NCBI RefSeq assembly: GCF_010994755.1
Contig: NZ_WHSB02000015.1
Location: 83,363 to 147,362, forward strand
Direction of reading: 5' to 3'
DNA from: Shinella lacus
Lineage (GTDB): Bacteria; Pseudomonadota; Alphaproteobacteria; Rhizobiales; Rhizobiaceae
Length of the DNA: 64,000 bases
Shown here: in pieces, positions 9,810 to 20,300 of the stretch
Layout of the letters: each line of letters opens with the position of its first letter
Numbering within the stretch: position 1 is the first letter of the stretch
Program-made: the position numbers and the translations under genes
Notes under the pieces: generated by a model
Seen by the model: the letters and a program-made list of their open reading frames with translations, nothing else
Told to the model about the DNA's origin: nothing
Database searches by the model: none

Positions 9810-10772
9810 ATGAACATCGTTCGCACAGCCATGCTTCTCGCCTTCATGACGGCGCTTTTCATGGGCGTGGGCCTGCTCATCGGCGGCAAGGGCGGCATGA
9901 TGATCGCGCTTCTCGTCGCGATCGCCATGAATTTTTTCTCCTACTGGAATTCCGACCGCATGGTTCTGTCCATGTATGGGGCGAAGGAGGTCGATGAGCG
10001 CTCCGCGCCGGAATATTACGGCATCGTGCGCGACCTCGCCAAGCGGGCCGGCCTGCCCATGCCGCGCGTCTTCGTCATCAACAGCGACCAGCCGAACGCC
10101 TTCGCCACCGGCCGCAACCCGCAGAACGCCGCCGTCGCCGCCTCGACCGGCCTTCTCCAGGCGCTGAGCTACGAGGAGGTGGCGGGCGTGATGGCGCACG
10201 AACTGGCGCATATCCAGAACCGCGACACGCTGACCATGACGCTGACGGCGACGATTGCCGGCGCGATCTCCATGCTCGCCAACTTCGCCATGTTCTTCGG
10301 CGGCGGCAACCGGGAGAACAACAATCCGCTCGGCTTCATCGGTGTGCTGATCGCGATGATCGTCGCCCCCTTCGCCGCCATGCTGGTGCAGATGGCGATC
10401 AGCCGGACGCGCGAATATTCGGCCGACAAGCGCGGCGCGGAAATCTGCGGCAACCCGCTCTGGCTTTCTTCTGCGTTGAAGAAGATCGCCGTCGCGGCGG
10501 GCCGCGTGCCGAACGATGACGCCGAGCGTAATCCCGCGACCGCGCATATGTTCATCATCAATCCGCTGTCGGGCGAGCGCATGGACAACCTGTTTTCGAC
10601 CCATCCGAACACGGAAAACCGCATCGCCGCGCTCGAGGAAATGGCCCGCGGCATGCAAGCGCGCTCGACGGAGCCGGTCCGGGCTGATAATCCCGTCCGC
10701 AAATCGCGCTCCGTTCCGACGACGGGCTGGGGACGCGGTGGTTCCGAACCACCCAAAGGTCCCTGGTCTTGA
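9810..10772 (+). CDS. htpX: Membrane zinc metalloprotease HtpX
   Basis: A 320-residue M48 protease. Two hydrophobic helices lie at the N-terminus (residues 1-45). The zinc site is HELAH at about residue 130, followed by QNRD, and two further hydrophobic segments lie at about 145-200. The glutamate zinc ligand is probably in the [14 protein letters not shown] segment. HtpX degrades damaged inner-membrane proteins with the active site facing the cytoplasm. An AGGAG lies before the ATG. The C-terminal tail after the protease core is basic and Pro-rich. The stop overlaps the TTG start of the next gene (TTGA), so the methyltransferase is probably co-translated. Confidence 0.93.
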   Translation: MNIVRTAMLLAFMTALFMGVGLLIGGKGGMMIALLVAIAMNFFSYWNSDRMVLSMYGAKEVDERSAPEYYGIVRDLAKRAGLPMPRVFVINSDQPNAFATGRNPQNAAVAASTGLLQALSYEEVAGVMAHELAHIQNRDTLTMTLTATIAGAISMLANFAMFFGGGNRENNNPLGFIGVLIAMIVAPFAAMLVQMAISRTREYSADKRGAEICGNPLWLSSALKKIAVAAGRVPNDDAERNPATAHMFIINPLSGERMDNLFSTHPNTENRIAALEEMARGMQARSTEPVRADNPVRKSRSVPTTGWGRGGSEPPKGPWS

Positions 10773-12178
10773 ACGACGACAGAACGAAACACAGAGCGCA
10801 TCCGAAACGTTATGCCGGCGGCCGCGGGCCGAAGGCGCCCGAGGCGGATGCGGGCTATCCGGAAAAGCCCGGCCTGCGCGCCCGCCAGGCCGCCGCCAAG
10901 ATTCTTGCTGCCGTGGTGGACCGCAGGACGCCGCTCGATGGCATGCTCGACTTCGAAAACGGTAACCCGGCCTATCGGCAGCTCAACGATGCCGATCGCG
11001 CCTTGGTCCGCGCCATCCTCAACACGGCGCTGCGCCACCTGCCGCGCATCGATGCCATCATGGATACGCTGGTCGGCACGCCCCTGCCGGAAGGGGCTCG
11101 CGCGCTGCACCATGTGCTGACGGTCGCTGCCGCGCAGATCCTCTATCTCGATGTGCCGGACCATTCCGCCGTTGATCTCGCGGTCGAGCAGGCGCAGATC
11201 GACCCGCGCAACCGCCGCTTCGCCAGTCTCACCAATGCCGTGCTGCGGCGCCTGGCGCGCGAAAAGGCCTCGCATCTGACGGCGACTCGCACGGTCCCGG
11301 TCATTCCGCCCTGGTTCCATGAGCGTCTCGTCGCCATCTACGGCCGCGAACACACCGCGCGCATCAACGATGCGCTGCTCGAAGCCTCCACCATCGACCT
11401 CACCGTCAAGTCCGATCCGGACGGCTGGGCCGCGCGGTTTGGCGGCCTCCTTCTGCCCACCGGCTCCGTCCGCCTGCCCGTCGCCTCGGGCGCCATCCCG
11501 GCGCTCGAAGGTTTCGAGGCCGGCGAATGGTGGGTGCAGGATGCCGCGGCGAGCCTGCCCGCAAAACTCTTCCGCGACCTTGCCGGCAAACGTGTCGCCG
11601 ATCTTTGCGCCGCGCCCGGCGGCAAGACCGCGCAGCTTGCCGCGGCGGGTGCCGTGGTGACGGCGCTCGACCAGTCCGCCAACCGCCTGAAGCGGCTCGC
11701 CGGCAATCTGGAGCGTCTCGGTCTTTCCGCGACCGTGGTGGAAGCCAATATGGCGGACTACCGGCCGGATGAGTTGTTCGACGCCGTGCTGCTCGACGCG
11801 CCCTGCTCTTCCACCGGCACGATCCGCCGCCATCCCGACGTGCTCTGGACCAAGGGTCCGGAGGATATCGAAAAGCTTGCCCGGTTGCAGGAGCGCCTGC
11901 TGCGCCATGCGCTGACGCTGGTGAAGCCCGGCGGCGAGCTGGTGTTTTCGAATTGCTCGCTCGATCCGATCGAGGGCGAGGAGATGATCGCCCGCGTTCT
12001 CGCTGACAATCCGGCTTGGCGCATCGAGCCCGTCGATCCAGCCGATTGGCCGGGCCTTGAGGCGGCGATTTCACCCCGCGGCGAATTCCGCACCACGCCC
12101 GCCATGCTGCCCGCGACGGACACGCATGCCGGCGGCGTGGACGGGTTTTACGCGGTGCGTCTTAGCCATGGCGGCTAA
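10769..12178 (+). CDS. rsmB: RsmB/NOP-family rRNA (cytosine-C5) methyltransferase
   Basis: A 469-residue SAM-dependent RNA m5C methyltransferase. A NusB-like RNA-binding domain spans roughly residues 30-160. The Rossmann methyltransferase domain has [15 protein letters not shown] (SAM binding), the DAPCSSTG motif with the releasing Cys, and [12 protein letters not shown] with the catalytic Cys. The expected substrate is 16S rRNA C967. The frame opens with a TTG that overlaps the htpX stop by four bases; no ATG nearby fits the family N-terminus. Related rhizobial proteins are often named only as RsmB/NOP family, so the exact target base is inferred. Confidence 0.87.
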   Translation: MNDDRTKHRAHPKRYAGGRGPKAPEADAGYPEKPGLRARQAAAKILAAVVDRRTPLDGMLDFENGNPAYRQLNDADRALVRAILNTALRHLPRIDAIMDTLVGTPLPEGARALHHVLTVAAAQILYLDVPDHSAVDLAVEQAQIDPRNRRFASLTNAVLRRLAREKASHLTATRTVPVIPPWFHERLVAIYGREHTARINDALLEASTIDLTVKSDPDGWAARFGGLLLPTGSVRLPVASGAIPALEGFEAGEWWVQDAAASLPAKLFRDLAGKRVADLCAAPGGKTAQLAAAGAVVTALDQSANRLKRLAGNLERLGLSATVVEANMADYRPDELFDAVLLDAPCSSTGTIRRHPDVLWTKGPEDIEKLARLQERLLRHALTLVKPGGELVFSNCSLDPIEGEEMIARVLADNPAWRIEPVDPADWPGLEAAISPRGEFRTTPAMLPATDTHAGGVDGFYAVRLSHGG

Positions 12179-12294
12179 GCTGGAAAAATCGTCCCGAAAT
12201 GCTTCCGAAGTCATCAACAGCCCATCAGCAGTCGATGAATTGACGCCGCTTGCCTCCTCAGCCTACCTATAGGTTCAGGAGGCATTCGTTAACC

Positions 12295-13977
12295 ATGCAG
12301 CTTTCCGACAGGCAGCGGCTACTCTATCTGTATATGCGTGAGGGTTGGCGCCGTTTCTCGCGCAGGCTTGCCTTGGGACGAATCAGCGCCATGCGCTTTT
12401 CCGGCGGTACGCCGGACCGGCTGATCGTTGCGCCGACGGACCTGCATCCGGCCGATCTCTTTGCCGGCGAAGAAATCGTCGGCGGCCGCTTTCCGCTCGC
12501 CGGGCGCATTCTCGAATGCGAGGGCGAATCACCCTTCGCGCTGGAGCTTCCCTCGGAAGAGTTCGCGGTCCGCCTGCATTCCTTCGGCTGGCTGCGCCAT
12601 ATGCGCCTCGTCGATCCGGAAAAGGCGGCGCTCACCGCCCGCTTCATCGTCGACGACTGGTTGCAGAGCCATGGTCGTTACATCGGCGGGCTGGCCTGGC
12701 GGCCGGATGTCGCGGCGCAGCGCATTATCGCCTGGCTGTCCCATTCGCCGGTCGTGCTGAAGGATGCCGATTACCCCTTCTATCGCCGCTTCCTGAAGAG
12801 CCTCGCCTTCCAGGTGCGCTACCTTCGTCACGTCGCCGATACGACGCGCGACGGCGAGCCGCGGCTTCGGGTGCGCATCGCGCTCGCCATGGCATCCATC
12901 GCCATGCCGGCCTCCCCCTCGCGCATGCGCAAGGCCGCGCGCCATCTCGACGAGGAACTCGACCGTCAGATCCTTCCCGATGGCGGCCATTGCTCGCGCA
13001 ATCCGCGGGCAGCGCTCGACGTGCTGCTCGACCTGCTCCCGCTGCGCCAGACCTATGTCAATCTCGGCCACGACATGCCGGCGCAACTCATTCCCTCCAT
13101 CGACCGCATCTATCCGGCCCTGCGCTTTTTCCGCCACCAGGGCGGCGAACTCGCGCTCTTCAACGGCGCGACCTATACGCTGGCGCACGAGCTGATGTCG
13201 GCGCTGCGCTACGACGAGACCGGCGGGGCGCCCTTCAAGGCGCTGCCGTCGAGCAATTACGATCGCCTGGCGGTGAAGGAGACGGTCGTGCTGATGGATA
13301 CCGGCGTGCCGCGCTCGGTCGATCTTTCGGCAACGGCCGCGGCCGGCGCGCTGTCCCTCGAAATGTCGTCGGGAAAGAACCGCTTCATCGTCAATTCCGG
13401 CCGGCCGCGTTTTGCCGGCGAGGCGCTGCGGCAATTGTCGCGCACCACGGCGGCCCATTCGGTCGCGACGCTCAACGACACGTCCTCCGCACGCATTTCG
13501 ACTTCGCGTTTTATCGGCCCGATCGTCGTCGGCGGTATTTCCAAGGTCGATGTGTCGCGCGCCGAGCGCCAGTCCGGCGCCGACAGCGTGACGGCGACCC
13601 ATGACGGCTACCTCAAGCGCTTCGGCCTGCTCTATGAGCGCGACATCCTCGTTGCGGCGACGGGTAGCGAGATCCGTGGCCGCGAACGCTTCTACAAGCC
13701 GAGCGATCCTGACGGCGCCATCGAGAAGGGTACGGCGGTGGTGCGCTTCCACATCCACCCGACCATCCAGCTCTACCGGGTCTCCGCCAACGAGACGCGG
13801 CTCATCGCGGTGGATGGCGAGGCCTGGGCGCTGACCTGCGTCGACGTGCCGGTGGAAGAGGAGGAGGACGTCTTCTTCGCCGATCCCTCCGGCGTGCGCG
13901 CCTCGCGCCAGCTGACGCTCACCATGCCGCTGGCCAGGGTGGCGGAAATTCAATGGTCGCTGGCGCGACAACGCTGA
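12295..13977 (+). CDS. Heparinase II/III family protein
   Basis: A 560-residue protein with an alpha/alpha-toroid-like N-terminal half and the heparinase II/III-like domain in the C-terminal half (roughly residues 290-520, including HSVATLNDTSSARI and RERFYKPSDPDG). No signal peptide is visible, so it may be cytoplasmic. The family includes polysaccharide lyases for uronic-acid polymers. In rhizobia this gene is regularly found between rsmB and purH with no known substrate. An AGGAGG lies 11 nt before the chosen ATG; the frame is open a further 15 codons upstream without support. It follows rsmB after 116 bp. Confidence 0.8.
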   Translation: MQLSDRQRLLYLYMREGWRRFSRRLALGRISAMRFSGGTPDRLIVAPTDLHPADLFAGEEIVGGRFPLAGRILECEGESPFALELPSEEFAVRLHSFGWLRHMRLVDPEKAALTARFIVDDWLQSHGRYIGGLAWRPDVAAQRIIAWLSHSPVVLKDADYPFYRRFLKSLAFQVRYLRHVADTTRDGEPRLRVRIALAMASIAMPASPSRMRKAARHLDEELDRQILPDGGHCSRNPRAALDVLLDLLPLRQTYVNLGHDMPAQLIPSIDRIYPALRFFRHQGGELALFNGATYTLAHELMSALRYDETGGAPFKALPSSNYDRLAVKETVVLMDTGVPRSVDLSATAAAGALSLEMSSGKNRFIVNSGRPRFAGEALRQLSRTTAAHSVATLNDTSSARISTSRFIGPIVVGGISKVDVSRAERQSGADSVTATHDGYLKRFGLLYERDILVAATGSEIRGRERFYKPSDPDGAIEKGTAVVRFHIHPTIQLYRVSANETRLIAVDGEAWALTCVDVPVEEEEDVFFADPSGVRASRQLTLTMPLARVAEIQWSLARQR

Positions 13978-14077
13978 GACGTCAGGACGTTTCGCGGTTT
14001 TCTCGCGGGCGCGCCTGTGATAACGGGGCGCATGACCATCCGGCCCCTCCCTCCCGGGCCGCAGAACGGAGCGCCCC

Positions 14078-15688
14078 ATGGCCGTCATTTCCAAGAAAAT
14101 CCCCGCCCCCGATCGCGTCGCCATCCGCACGGCGCTGCTGTCCGTGTCCGACAAGGCCGGTATCGTCGATCTCGCCCGCGCACTTGCCGAAAAGGGCGTG
14201 CGGCTGCTGTCCACCGGCGGCACGCACAAGGCGCTGAGCGACGCCGGCCTCGCGGTGACCGACGTTTCCGAGGTGACGGGCTTTCCGGAAATCATGGATG
14301 GTCGCGTCAAGACGCTGCATCCCGCCGTGCATGGCGGCCTGCTGGCGATCCGCGACGATGCGGAGCATGTCGAGGCGATGAAGGCGCACGGCATCGGCGC
14401 GATCGACCTCGCCGTCATCAACCTCTACCCGTTCGAAGAGGTGCGCGCCAAGGGTGGCGATTATCCGACGACCGTCGAGAACATCGATATCGGCGGCCCG
14501 GCGATGATCCGCGCGTCCGCCAAGAACCATGCCTATGTGACCATCGTCACCGACCCGGCGGACTATCCTGCCCTCATCGAGGAACTCGCCGATGGCTCGA
14601 CCTCCTATGCTTTACGCCAGCGTCTCGCGGCCAAGGCCTATGCCCGCACGGCGGCCTATGACGCCGCGATCTCCAACTGGTTTGCCGAAGCGCTCGACAT
14701 CGCCATGCCGCGCCACCGCGTGCTCGGCGGCGTGCTGAAGGAGGAGATGCGCTACGGCGAGAACCCGCACCAGAAGGCCGGCTTCTACGTCACCGGCGAG
14801 AACCGCCCCGGCGTGGCGACGGCGACGCTGTTGCAGGGCAAGCAGCTTTCCTACAACAATATCAACGACACGGACGCCGCCTTCGAGCTCGTTGCCGAAT
14901 TCCTGCCGGAAAACGGCCCGGCCTGCGCGATCATCAAGCACGCCAATCCCTGCGGTGTCGCCACCGGCAAGACGCTGAAGGACGCCTATGCAAGGGCGCT
15001 CGCCTGCGACCCGGTCTCGGCCTTCGGCGGCATCATCGCACTCAATTCGACGCTCGACGGCGAGACGGCGGAAGAGATCGTCAAGCTCTTCACCGAGGTC
15101 ATCATCGCACCGGATGCCGACGAGAAGGCCCGCGCCGTCATCGCCGGCAAGCCGAACCTGCGCCTGCTGGTGACCGGCGCCCTGCCCGATCCGCGCACAC
15201 CCGGCCTGTCCGCCAAGACGGTCTCCGGCGGATTGCTCGTGCAGAGCCGCGACAATGGCATGGTCGAGGACCTCGAACTGAAGGTCGTCACCAAGCGCGC
15301 ACCGACGGCGCAGGAGCTGATCGACATGAAATTCGCCTTCAAGGTCGCCAAGCACGTCAAGTCGAATGCCGTGGTCTATGCCAAGGATGGCCAGACCGCC
15401 GGCATCGGTGCCGGCCAGATGAGCCGCGTCGATTCCGCCCGCATTGCCGGCCTGAAGGCAGAGGACGCCGCCAAGGCGATGGGCCTTGCTGAGCCGCTGA
15501 CGCGCGGGTCGACCGTGGCCTCGGAAGCCTTCCTGCCCTTCGCCGATGGCCTGCTTTCGGCGATTGCCGCGGGCGCCACGGCCGTCATCCAGCCCGGTGG
15601 CTCGATGCGCGATGCGGAAGTGATCGCCGCCGCCGACGAGGCCGGCGTCGCCATGGTCTTCACCGGCATGCGCCACTTCCGGCATTGA
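14078..15688 (+). CDS. purH: Bifunctional AICAR transformylase / IMP cyclohydrolase
   Basis: A 536-residue enzyme for the last two steps of IMP synthesis. The N-terminal MGS-like cyclohydrolase domain covers about residues 1-150 ([28 protein letters not shown]). The C-terminal formyltransferase domain has the KHANPCGVA motif and AFGGIIALN. The length is typical. A 100-bp GC-rich leader precedes it, with no purine riboswitch that I can recognise. It ends at a palindromic repeat and a terminator, and converges with an MFS gene. Together with purU at the right edge it links purine synthesis and formyl-folate metabolism, although the genes are far apart. Confidence 0.95.
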   Translation: MAVISKKIPAPDRVAIRTALLSVSDKAGIVDLARALAEKGVRLLSTGGTHKALSDAGLAVTDVSEVTGFPEIMDGRVKTLHPAVHGGLLAIRDDAEHVEAMKAHGIGAIDLAVINLYPFEEVRAKGGDYPTTVENIDIGGPAMIRASAKNHAYVTIVTDPADYPALIEELADGSTSYALRQRLAAKAYARTAAYDAAISNWFAEALDIAMPRHRVLGGVLKEEMRYGENPHQKAGFYVTGENRPGVATATLLQGKQLSYNNINDTDAAFELVAEFLPENGPACAIIKHANPCGVATGKTLKDAYARALACDPVSAFGGIIALNSTLDGETAEEIVKLFTEVIIAPDADEKARAVIAGKPNLRLLVTGALPDPRTPGLSAKTVSGGLLVQSRDNGMVEDLELKVVTKRAPTAQELIDMKFAFKVAKHVKSNAVVYAKDGQTAGIGAGQMSRVDSARIAGLKAEDAAKAMGLAEPLTRGSTVASEAFLPFADGLLSAIAAGATAVIQPGGSMRDAEVIAAADEAGVAMVFTGMRHFRH

Positions 15689-15734
15689 GCCGGATTCTTC
15701 GCCGGGCTTAAAACGTCGGCGTTAACCTCAACCC

Positions 15735-15822
15735 CTCCTCCGTCATGCTCGGGCTTGACCCGAGCATCCACCGCCGCGGACGAGACGTGGATCCTCGGCT
15801 CAAGGCCGAGGATGACGTTGTG
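15735..15822. repeat. Paired palindromic intergenic repeat, copy 3
   Basis: The units read GCTCGGGCTTGACCCGAGC and CCTCGGCTCAAGGCCGAGG. Compared with copy 1, changed bases in one arm are matched by complementary changes in the other, so the palindromes are preserved. It lies between the convergent purH and MFS genes. Confidence 0.82.
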
Positions 15823-15848
15823 GGTGCGGCAAGGTTGCCATGAAGCTG

Positions 15849-15871
15849 ACGCCCCGCTTGCGGGGCGTTTT
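15849..15871 (+). terminator. Rho-independent terminator of purH
   Basis: The hairpin ACGCCCCG CTTG CGGGGCGT is followed by TTTTGCGTTT on the plus strand. It is just outside the MFS gene end and may also stop minus-strand transcription weakly. Confidence 0.75.
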
Positions 15872-15876
15872 GCGTT

Positions 15877-17256
15877 TCAGGCCTTGTTGGCCGGATAGGG
15901 GGTGCGCAGCAGGAGCAGGAAGCCGACGACGAGGAAGGCGATGAGCGCCATCATGCCGATGCGGGCGGAGCCGGTCGCGGTGGTGATGAGGGCGACGGAG
16001 AGCGGGGCGAGGAAGGACGTGGCGCGGCCGGACAGGGCATAGAGGCCGAAATAGCGGCCTGCCTCATCGGGATGGATGCTTTGCGCGAGATAGGAGCGGG
16101 CGGAGGCCTGGACGGGGCCGAAGGCGACGCCGATCAGCAGGCCGTAGAGGATGTAGGCCTTCTCCGCAGCGGTGGCGAACAATCCGCCGGAATCGGCGGT
16201 CGGCAGCGGGATCAGGCCGAACAGGGTGAAGCCGGGGCCGGTGGAGACGATGCCGACGGTGGCAATGGTGAGGCAGACAAGGCTCATCACCACGACGGTC
16301 TTCGAGCCGAGCCGCTTGTCCAGCCGGCTGGCATAGAGGCAGCCGCCGATCGCCACCACGTTGAGAATGATGCCGTAGATGCCAAGTTCGAAGGTCTGCC
16401 AGGCGAACATGCCGGCGGCGAAGGTGCCGCCCAGCGCCAAGAGGCCGTTGACACCGTCCTGATAGATCATGCGGGCGATGAGGAAGCGCAGGATGCCGGG
16501 CTTCTTCTTGAGATCGCGCAGCGTCGCGGAAAGATCGGCGAGGCCGGCGCGCACGGCCGCGGCGATCGGCAATCCCTTTTCCTGGTCCGGCGTGAAGAAG
16601 AACATCGGCAGGATGAAGACGAGATACCAGAGCGCCGAGATCGGCCCGGTGATGCGGGCATCCTCGCCGGCGGCGGCGTCGAGGCCGAAGAGCGGCGCGA
16701 TGCCGATTGCCGTCTTGCCGGTCTCGGGATTGGCGGCGAGAAGGGCGACGACGGCGATCAGCACGATCATGCCGCCGAGATAACCGAGGCCCCAGGCGAT
16801 GTTGGAGATGCGGCCGGCATCCTCGGGACGCACGAGGCGCGGCATCATCGAATCGTTGAAGACGATGGAGAATTCCGCCGCGACGGTCGCCAGCACGATC
16901 ATCGCCATGGCGAAGAGGAGGCCGGAGCCCGGTGCCGCATACCAGAGTGCGGCGAGCGACAGGATCTTGATCACCGCAAAGACGGCGATCCAGGGTTTGC
17001 GGGCGCCGGAGGCATCGGCAATCGAGCCCATGATGGGGGCGAGTAGTGCGATCAGGATGCCGGAAAGCGTGAGCGTGTAGCTCCAGGCCGCCTGGCCCGC
17101 GGCGTGGTCTTCGGTCAGGCGTGAGACGAGGTAGGGGCCGAAGATGAAGGTGGTGATGACCGTGAAGAAGGGTTGCGCCGCCCAGTCGAACAGCATCCAG
17201 CCCGTGATGCCGGCCCGGCTCGTGCGCGGCTCCCGGCTTTCCGTCGCGATCGTCAT
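15877..17256 (-). CDS. MFS transporter, UMF1/Atg22-like
   Basis: A 459-residue inner-membrane protein with about 12 hydrophobic segments. The N-terminal signature GWMLFDWAAQPFFTVITTFIFGPYLVSRL is typical of the UMF1 group related to the yeast vacuolar amino-acid effluxer Atg22. A hydrophilic central loop lies at about residues 220-255 (AAVRAGLADLSATLRDLKKKPG). The substrate cannot be read from the sequence; efflux of amino acids or similar compounds is a guess from the family. It runs in the same direction as gdh, starting 90 nt after the gdh stop, and is convergent with purH. Confidence 0.85.
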   Translation of the reverse strand: MTIATESREPRTSRAGITGWMLFDWAAQPFFTVITTFIFGPYLVSRLTEDHAAGQAAWSYTLTLSGILIALLAPIMGSIADASGARKPWIAVFAVIKILSLAALWYAAPGSGLLFAMAMIVLATVAAEFSIVFNDSMMPRLVRPEDAGRISNIAWGLGYLGGMIVLIAVVALLAANPETGKTAIGIAPLFGLDAAAGEDARITGPISALWYLVFILPMFFFTPDQEKGLPIAAAVRAGLADLSATLRDLKKKPGILRFLIARMIYQDGVNGLLALGGTFAAGMFAWQTFELGIYGIILNVVAIGGCLYASRLDKRLGSKTVVVMSLVCLTIATVGIVSTGPGFTLFGLIPLPTADSGGLFATAAEKAYILYGLLIGVAFGPVQASARSYLAQSIHPDEAGRYFGLYALSGRATSFLAPLSVALITTATGSARIGMMALIAFLVVGFLLLLRTPYPANKA

Positions 17257-17345
17257 CGCCCCTCCAATTCGCGGGGGCGACGACTGTGCGCCCGTCCGAT
17301 GCCGGCTAACGGAGCCTTCGCTCCCTCAGCCGGCACGGGACTTTG

Positions 17346-20300
17346 TCACTTCGACCGTGCCTGTGCAAGGTCGCTCAGGATGCCTGCGGCGACGCTCACC
17401 TTGGCGAGCGTGGCTTCGCCCGTCTCGGTCAGCGCCGAGAGGTTTGCCGTCACGCGGGCAAGCCGTTCCTTGTCGGCCTGCTGCCAGGTCGCAAGCGGCG
17501 CCTTGTCGCCCTTGTGGCCGGTCAGCACGACGCTCGCCAGGTCCCGGCGGGCATTGGCGATGTCGGTGAGGCTGCGTTGCAGGGCAAGCGACTCGTAGAG
17601 ATCGCCGGTCGGAATGCGGCTTGCCGCGGAAAGCAGCCGGCCGATATTGAGCGCCGCGCTGATGCCGGCAAAGGTCTGCGCCGTCTTGCCGAGCGTGTCG
17701 CCGGTCGCCGATGCGATCAGCATCACTTCCGGCACGAAGGTCAGCATGGAAAGCGTGGCGATCTCCTCCGCCAGGTCCGCCGGCACGCCCTCGTCCTCAT
17801 AGGCATGGGCCTTGCGGCGCGCCTCGTCGCCGGCGGCTTCCGAGATCAGCGTCGAGAGCTGCGGGCGAAGCTGCTTCAGCGCCTGCTTGAGCTTGTGGAC
17901 GGCCTGGTCGAGCGGGCCGGACACGGCGCTGGTCGTCAGCAGCAGGCTGGTGACGGTGGCGTAGATGCGGCCGATCTCCTCGTAGAGCTCGTTCTGCACC
18001 GCGCCTGCCACCAGGGTGTCGAGCGCGTCGACGCCGGCATAGAGGGCTGCGAGGCCATAACCATCGCGGGCGATGACGGCGGCCTTCACGGCATCCGCCG
18101 GGCCGAAGCCGGTGCCGTCGGTCAGCGAGTTGATGAAGGCCGGGCCGCCGCGGTTGATCACCTCGTTGGCGAGGATCGTCGCGATGATCTCGCGGCGCAG
18201 GCGATGCGAGCGGATGTCGTCGCCATAGGTCTTCTGCATCTTCGCCGGGAAGTAGCTGATCAGCGTCGGCTCGAAATAGGGCTCGTCCGGCAGGCCGGTG
18301 TGCACGAGCTCGTCGAACAGCACGAGCTTGGCATAGGAGAGCAGCACGCCGATCTCCGGCCGGGTCAGCGGCTTGCTGGCCTGGTAGCGTTCGGCGACCG
18401 TGCGATCGTCGGGCAGCGTCTCGACCTTGCGGTTGAGCTGGCCGGCGGCCTCGAAGCGGTCCATCAGGCGTGTCAGCGGCGCGCGGTTGGCGGCGCCCTG
18501 CTTTTCCGTCAGCGAAATCGCGAGCGATTGCAGGTAGTTGTTGCGCAGCACGAGGTGGCCCACCTCGTCCGTCATCGAGGCGAGCAGCACGTTGCGCTTG
18601 GCGCGTGTCAGCCGCTCGTCGCGCATGGCGGAGGCGAGCGCGATCTTGATGTTGACCTCGACGTCCGACGAATTCACGCCGGCCGAGTTGTCGATGGCAT
18701 CCGAGTTGCAGCGTCCGCCCTTCATGGCGAAGGCGATGCGGCCGCGCTGGGTGACGCCGAGGTTGGCGCCCTCGCCGATCACCTTTGCACGAAGATCGTC
18801 GGCGACGATGCGGATCGGGTCGTTGGCGCGGTCGCCCACTTCCGCGTCCGTCTCGTTCTGGCCGCGGATATAGGTGCCGATGCCGCCGAACCACATCAGG
18901 TCGACCGGCGCCTTGAGGATCGCCGTCATGATCTCGAACGGCGTCGCCTTGGCCTTGTCGATGCCGATCACCGCCATGGCTTCCGCCGTCAGCGTCACGG
19001 ATTTCTCCGTGCGCGGAATGATCATCGCCCCCTTGGAGAGGACCGAGCGGTCATAGTCCTGCCAGCTCGACCGCGGCAAAGCGAACATGCGGCGGCGCTC
19101 GGCGAAGGACGTATCGGTATCCGGATTCGGATCGATGAAAATGTCGCGGTGGTCGAAAGCGGCCACGAGCCGGATTTTTCGCGACAGCAGCATGCCGTTG
19201 CCGAAGACGTCGCCCGACATGTCGCCGACACCGGCGACGGTAAAGGGCGTCTTCTGGATGTCGATGTTCATCTCGCGGAAGTGGCGCTTGACGGTCTCCC
19301 AGGCGCCGCGGGCGGTAATGCCCATCTTCTTGTGGTCGTAGCCGGCCGAACCACCCGACGCGAAGGCATCGTCGAGCCAGAAGCCAGCTTCCTGGGCCAG
19401 CCCGTTCGCCGTGTCGGAGAAGGTCGCCGTGCCCTTGTCGGCGGCGACGACGAAATAAGGGTCGTCGCCATCGAGGCGGACCGTATCGGCCGGCGGCACG
19501 ACGTCCTGGCCGACGATGTTGTCGGTGACGGAGAGCAGCGTGCGGATATAGGTCTTGTAGGCCTCGGTGCCGGCCTTGAAGATGGCGTCGCGGCTGCCGC
19601 CGGCGGGAAGCTGCTTCGGATAGAAGCCGCCCTTGGCGCCGACCGGCACGATGACCGAGTTTTTCACCTGCTGTGCCTTTACCAGGCCCAGCACTTCCGT
19701 GCGGTAGTCCTGCGCACGGTCCGACCAGCGCAGGCCGCCGCGGGCGACCTTGCCGAAGCGCAGGTGCACGCCTTCCACCTCGGCGCCGTAGACGAACATC
19801 TCGCGGAAGGGCCGCGGTTCCGGCAGGCCGTCCAGCGCCTTCGGATCGAGCTTGATCGCCAGCGTCTTGCGCGGCTTGCCGTCGGCATCGCGCTGGAAAT
19901 AGTTGGTGCGCAGCGTCGCCTGGATGGCGTTGACGTAGCGACGCAGAATCCGGTCCTCGTCGAGGCTCGGCACGTTGGCGAGCGCCTCTTCGATCGCCGT
20001 GGCGGTCTCGCCGGTCTTCTTCTCGCGCTGGCGATCCGAAAATTTCGGGTCGAGGCGGGTCTTGAACAGGCGGAAGAGGTTGGCGGCGATCGGCGGGTAT
20101 TTGTTCAGCGTGTCGGCGATATAGCCCTGCGAATAGGGAATGCCGGTCTGACGCAGGTAGCGCGAATAGGTGCGCAGCGCCATGATTTCGCGGGCGGAAA
20201 TGCCGGCGGTCAGGATGAGGCGGTTCAGCGCGTCGTCGTCGACCTCGCCATGCCAGGCCGCAAGGAACGCCTCCTCCAGCATCGGGCTCAGCTTGTCGAG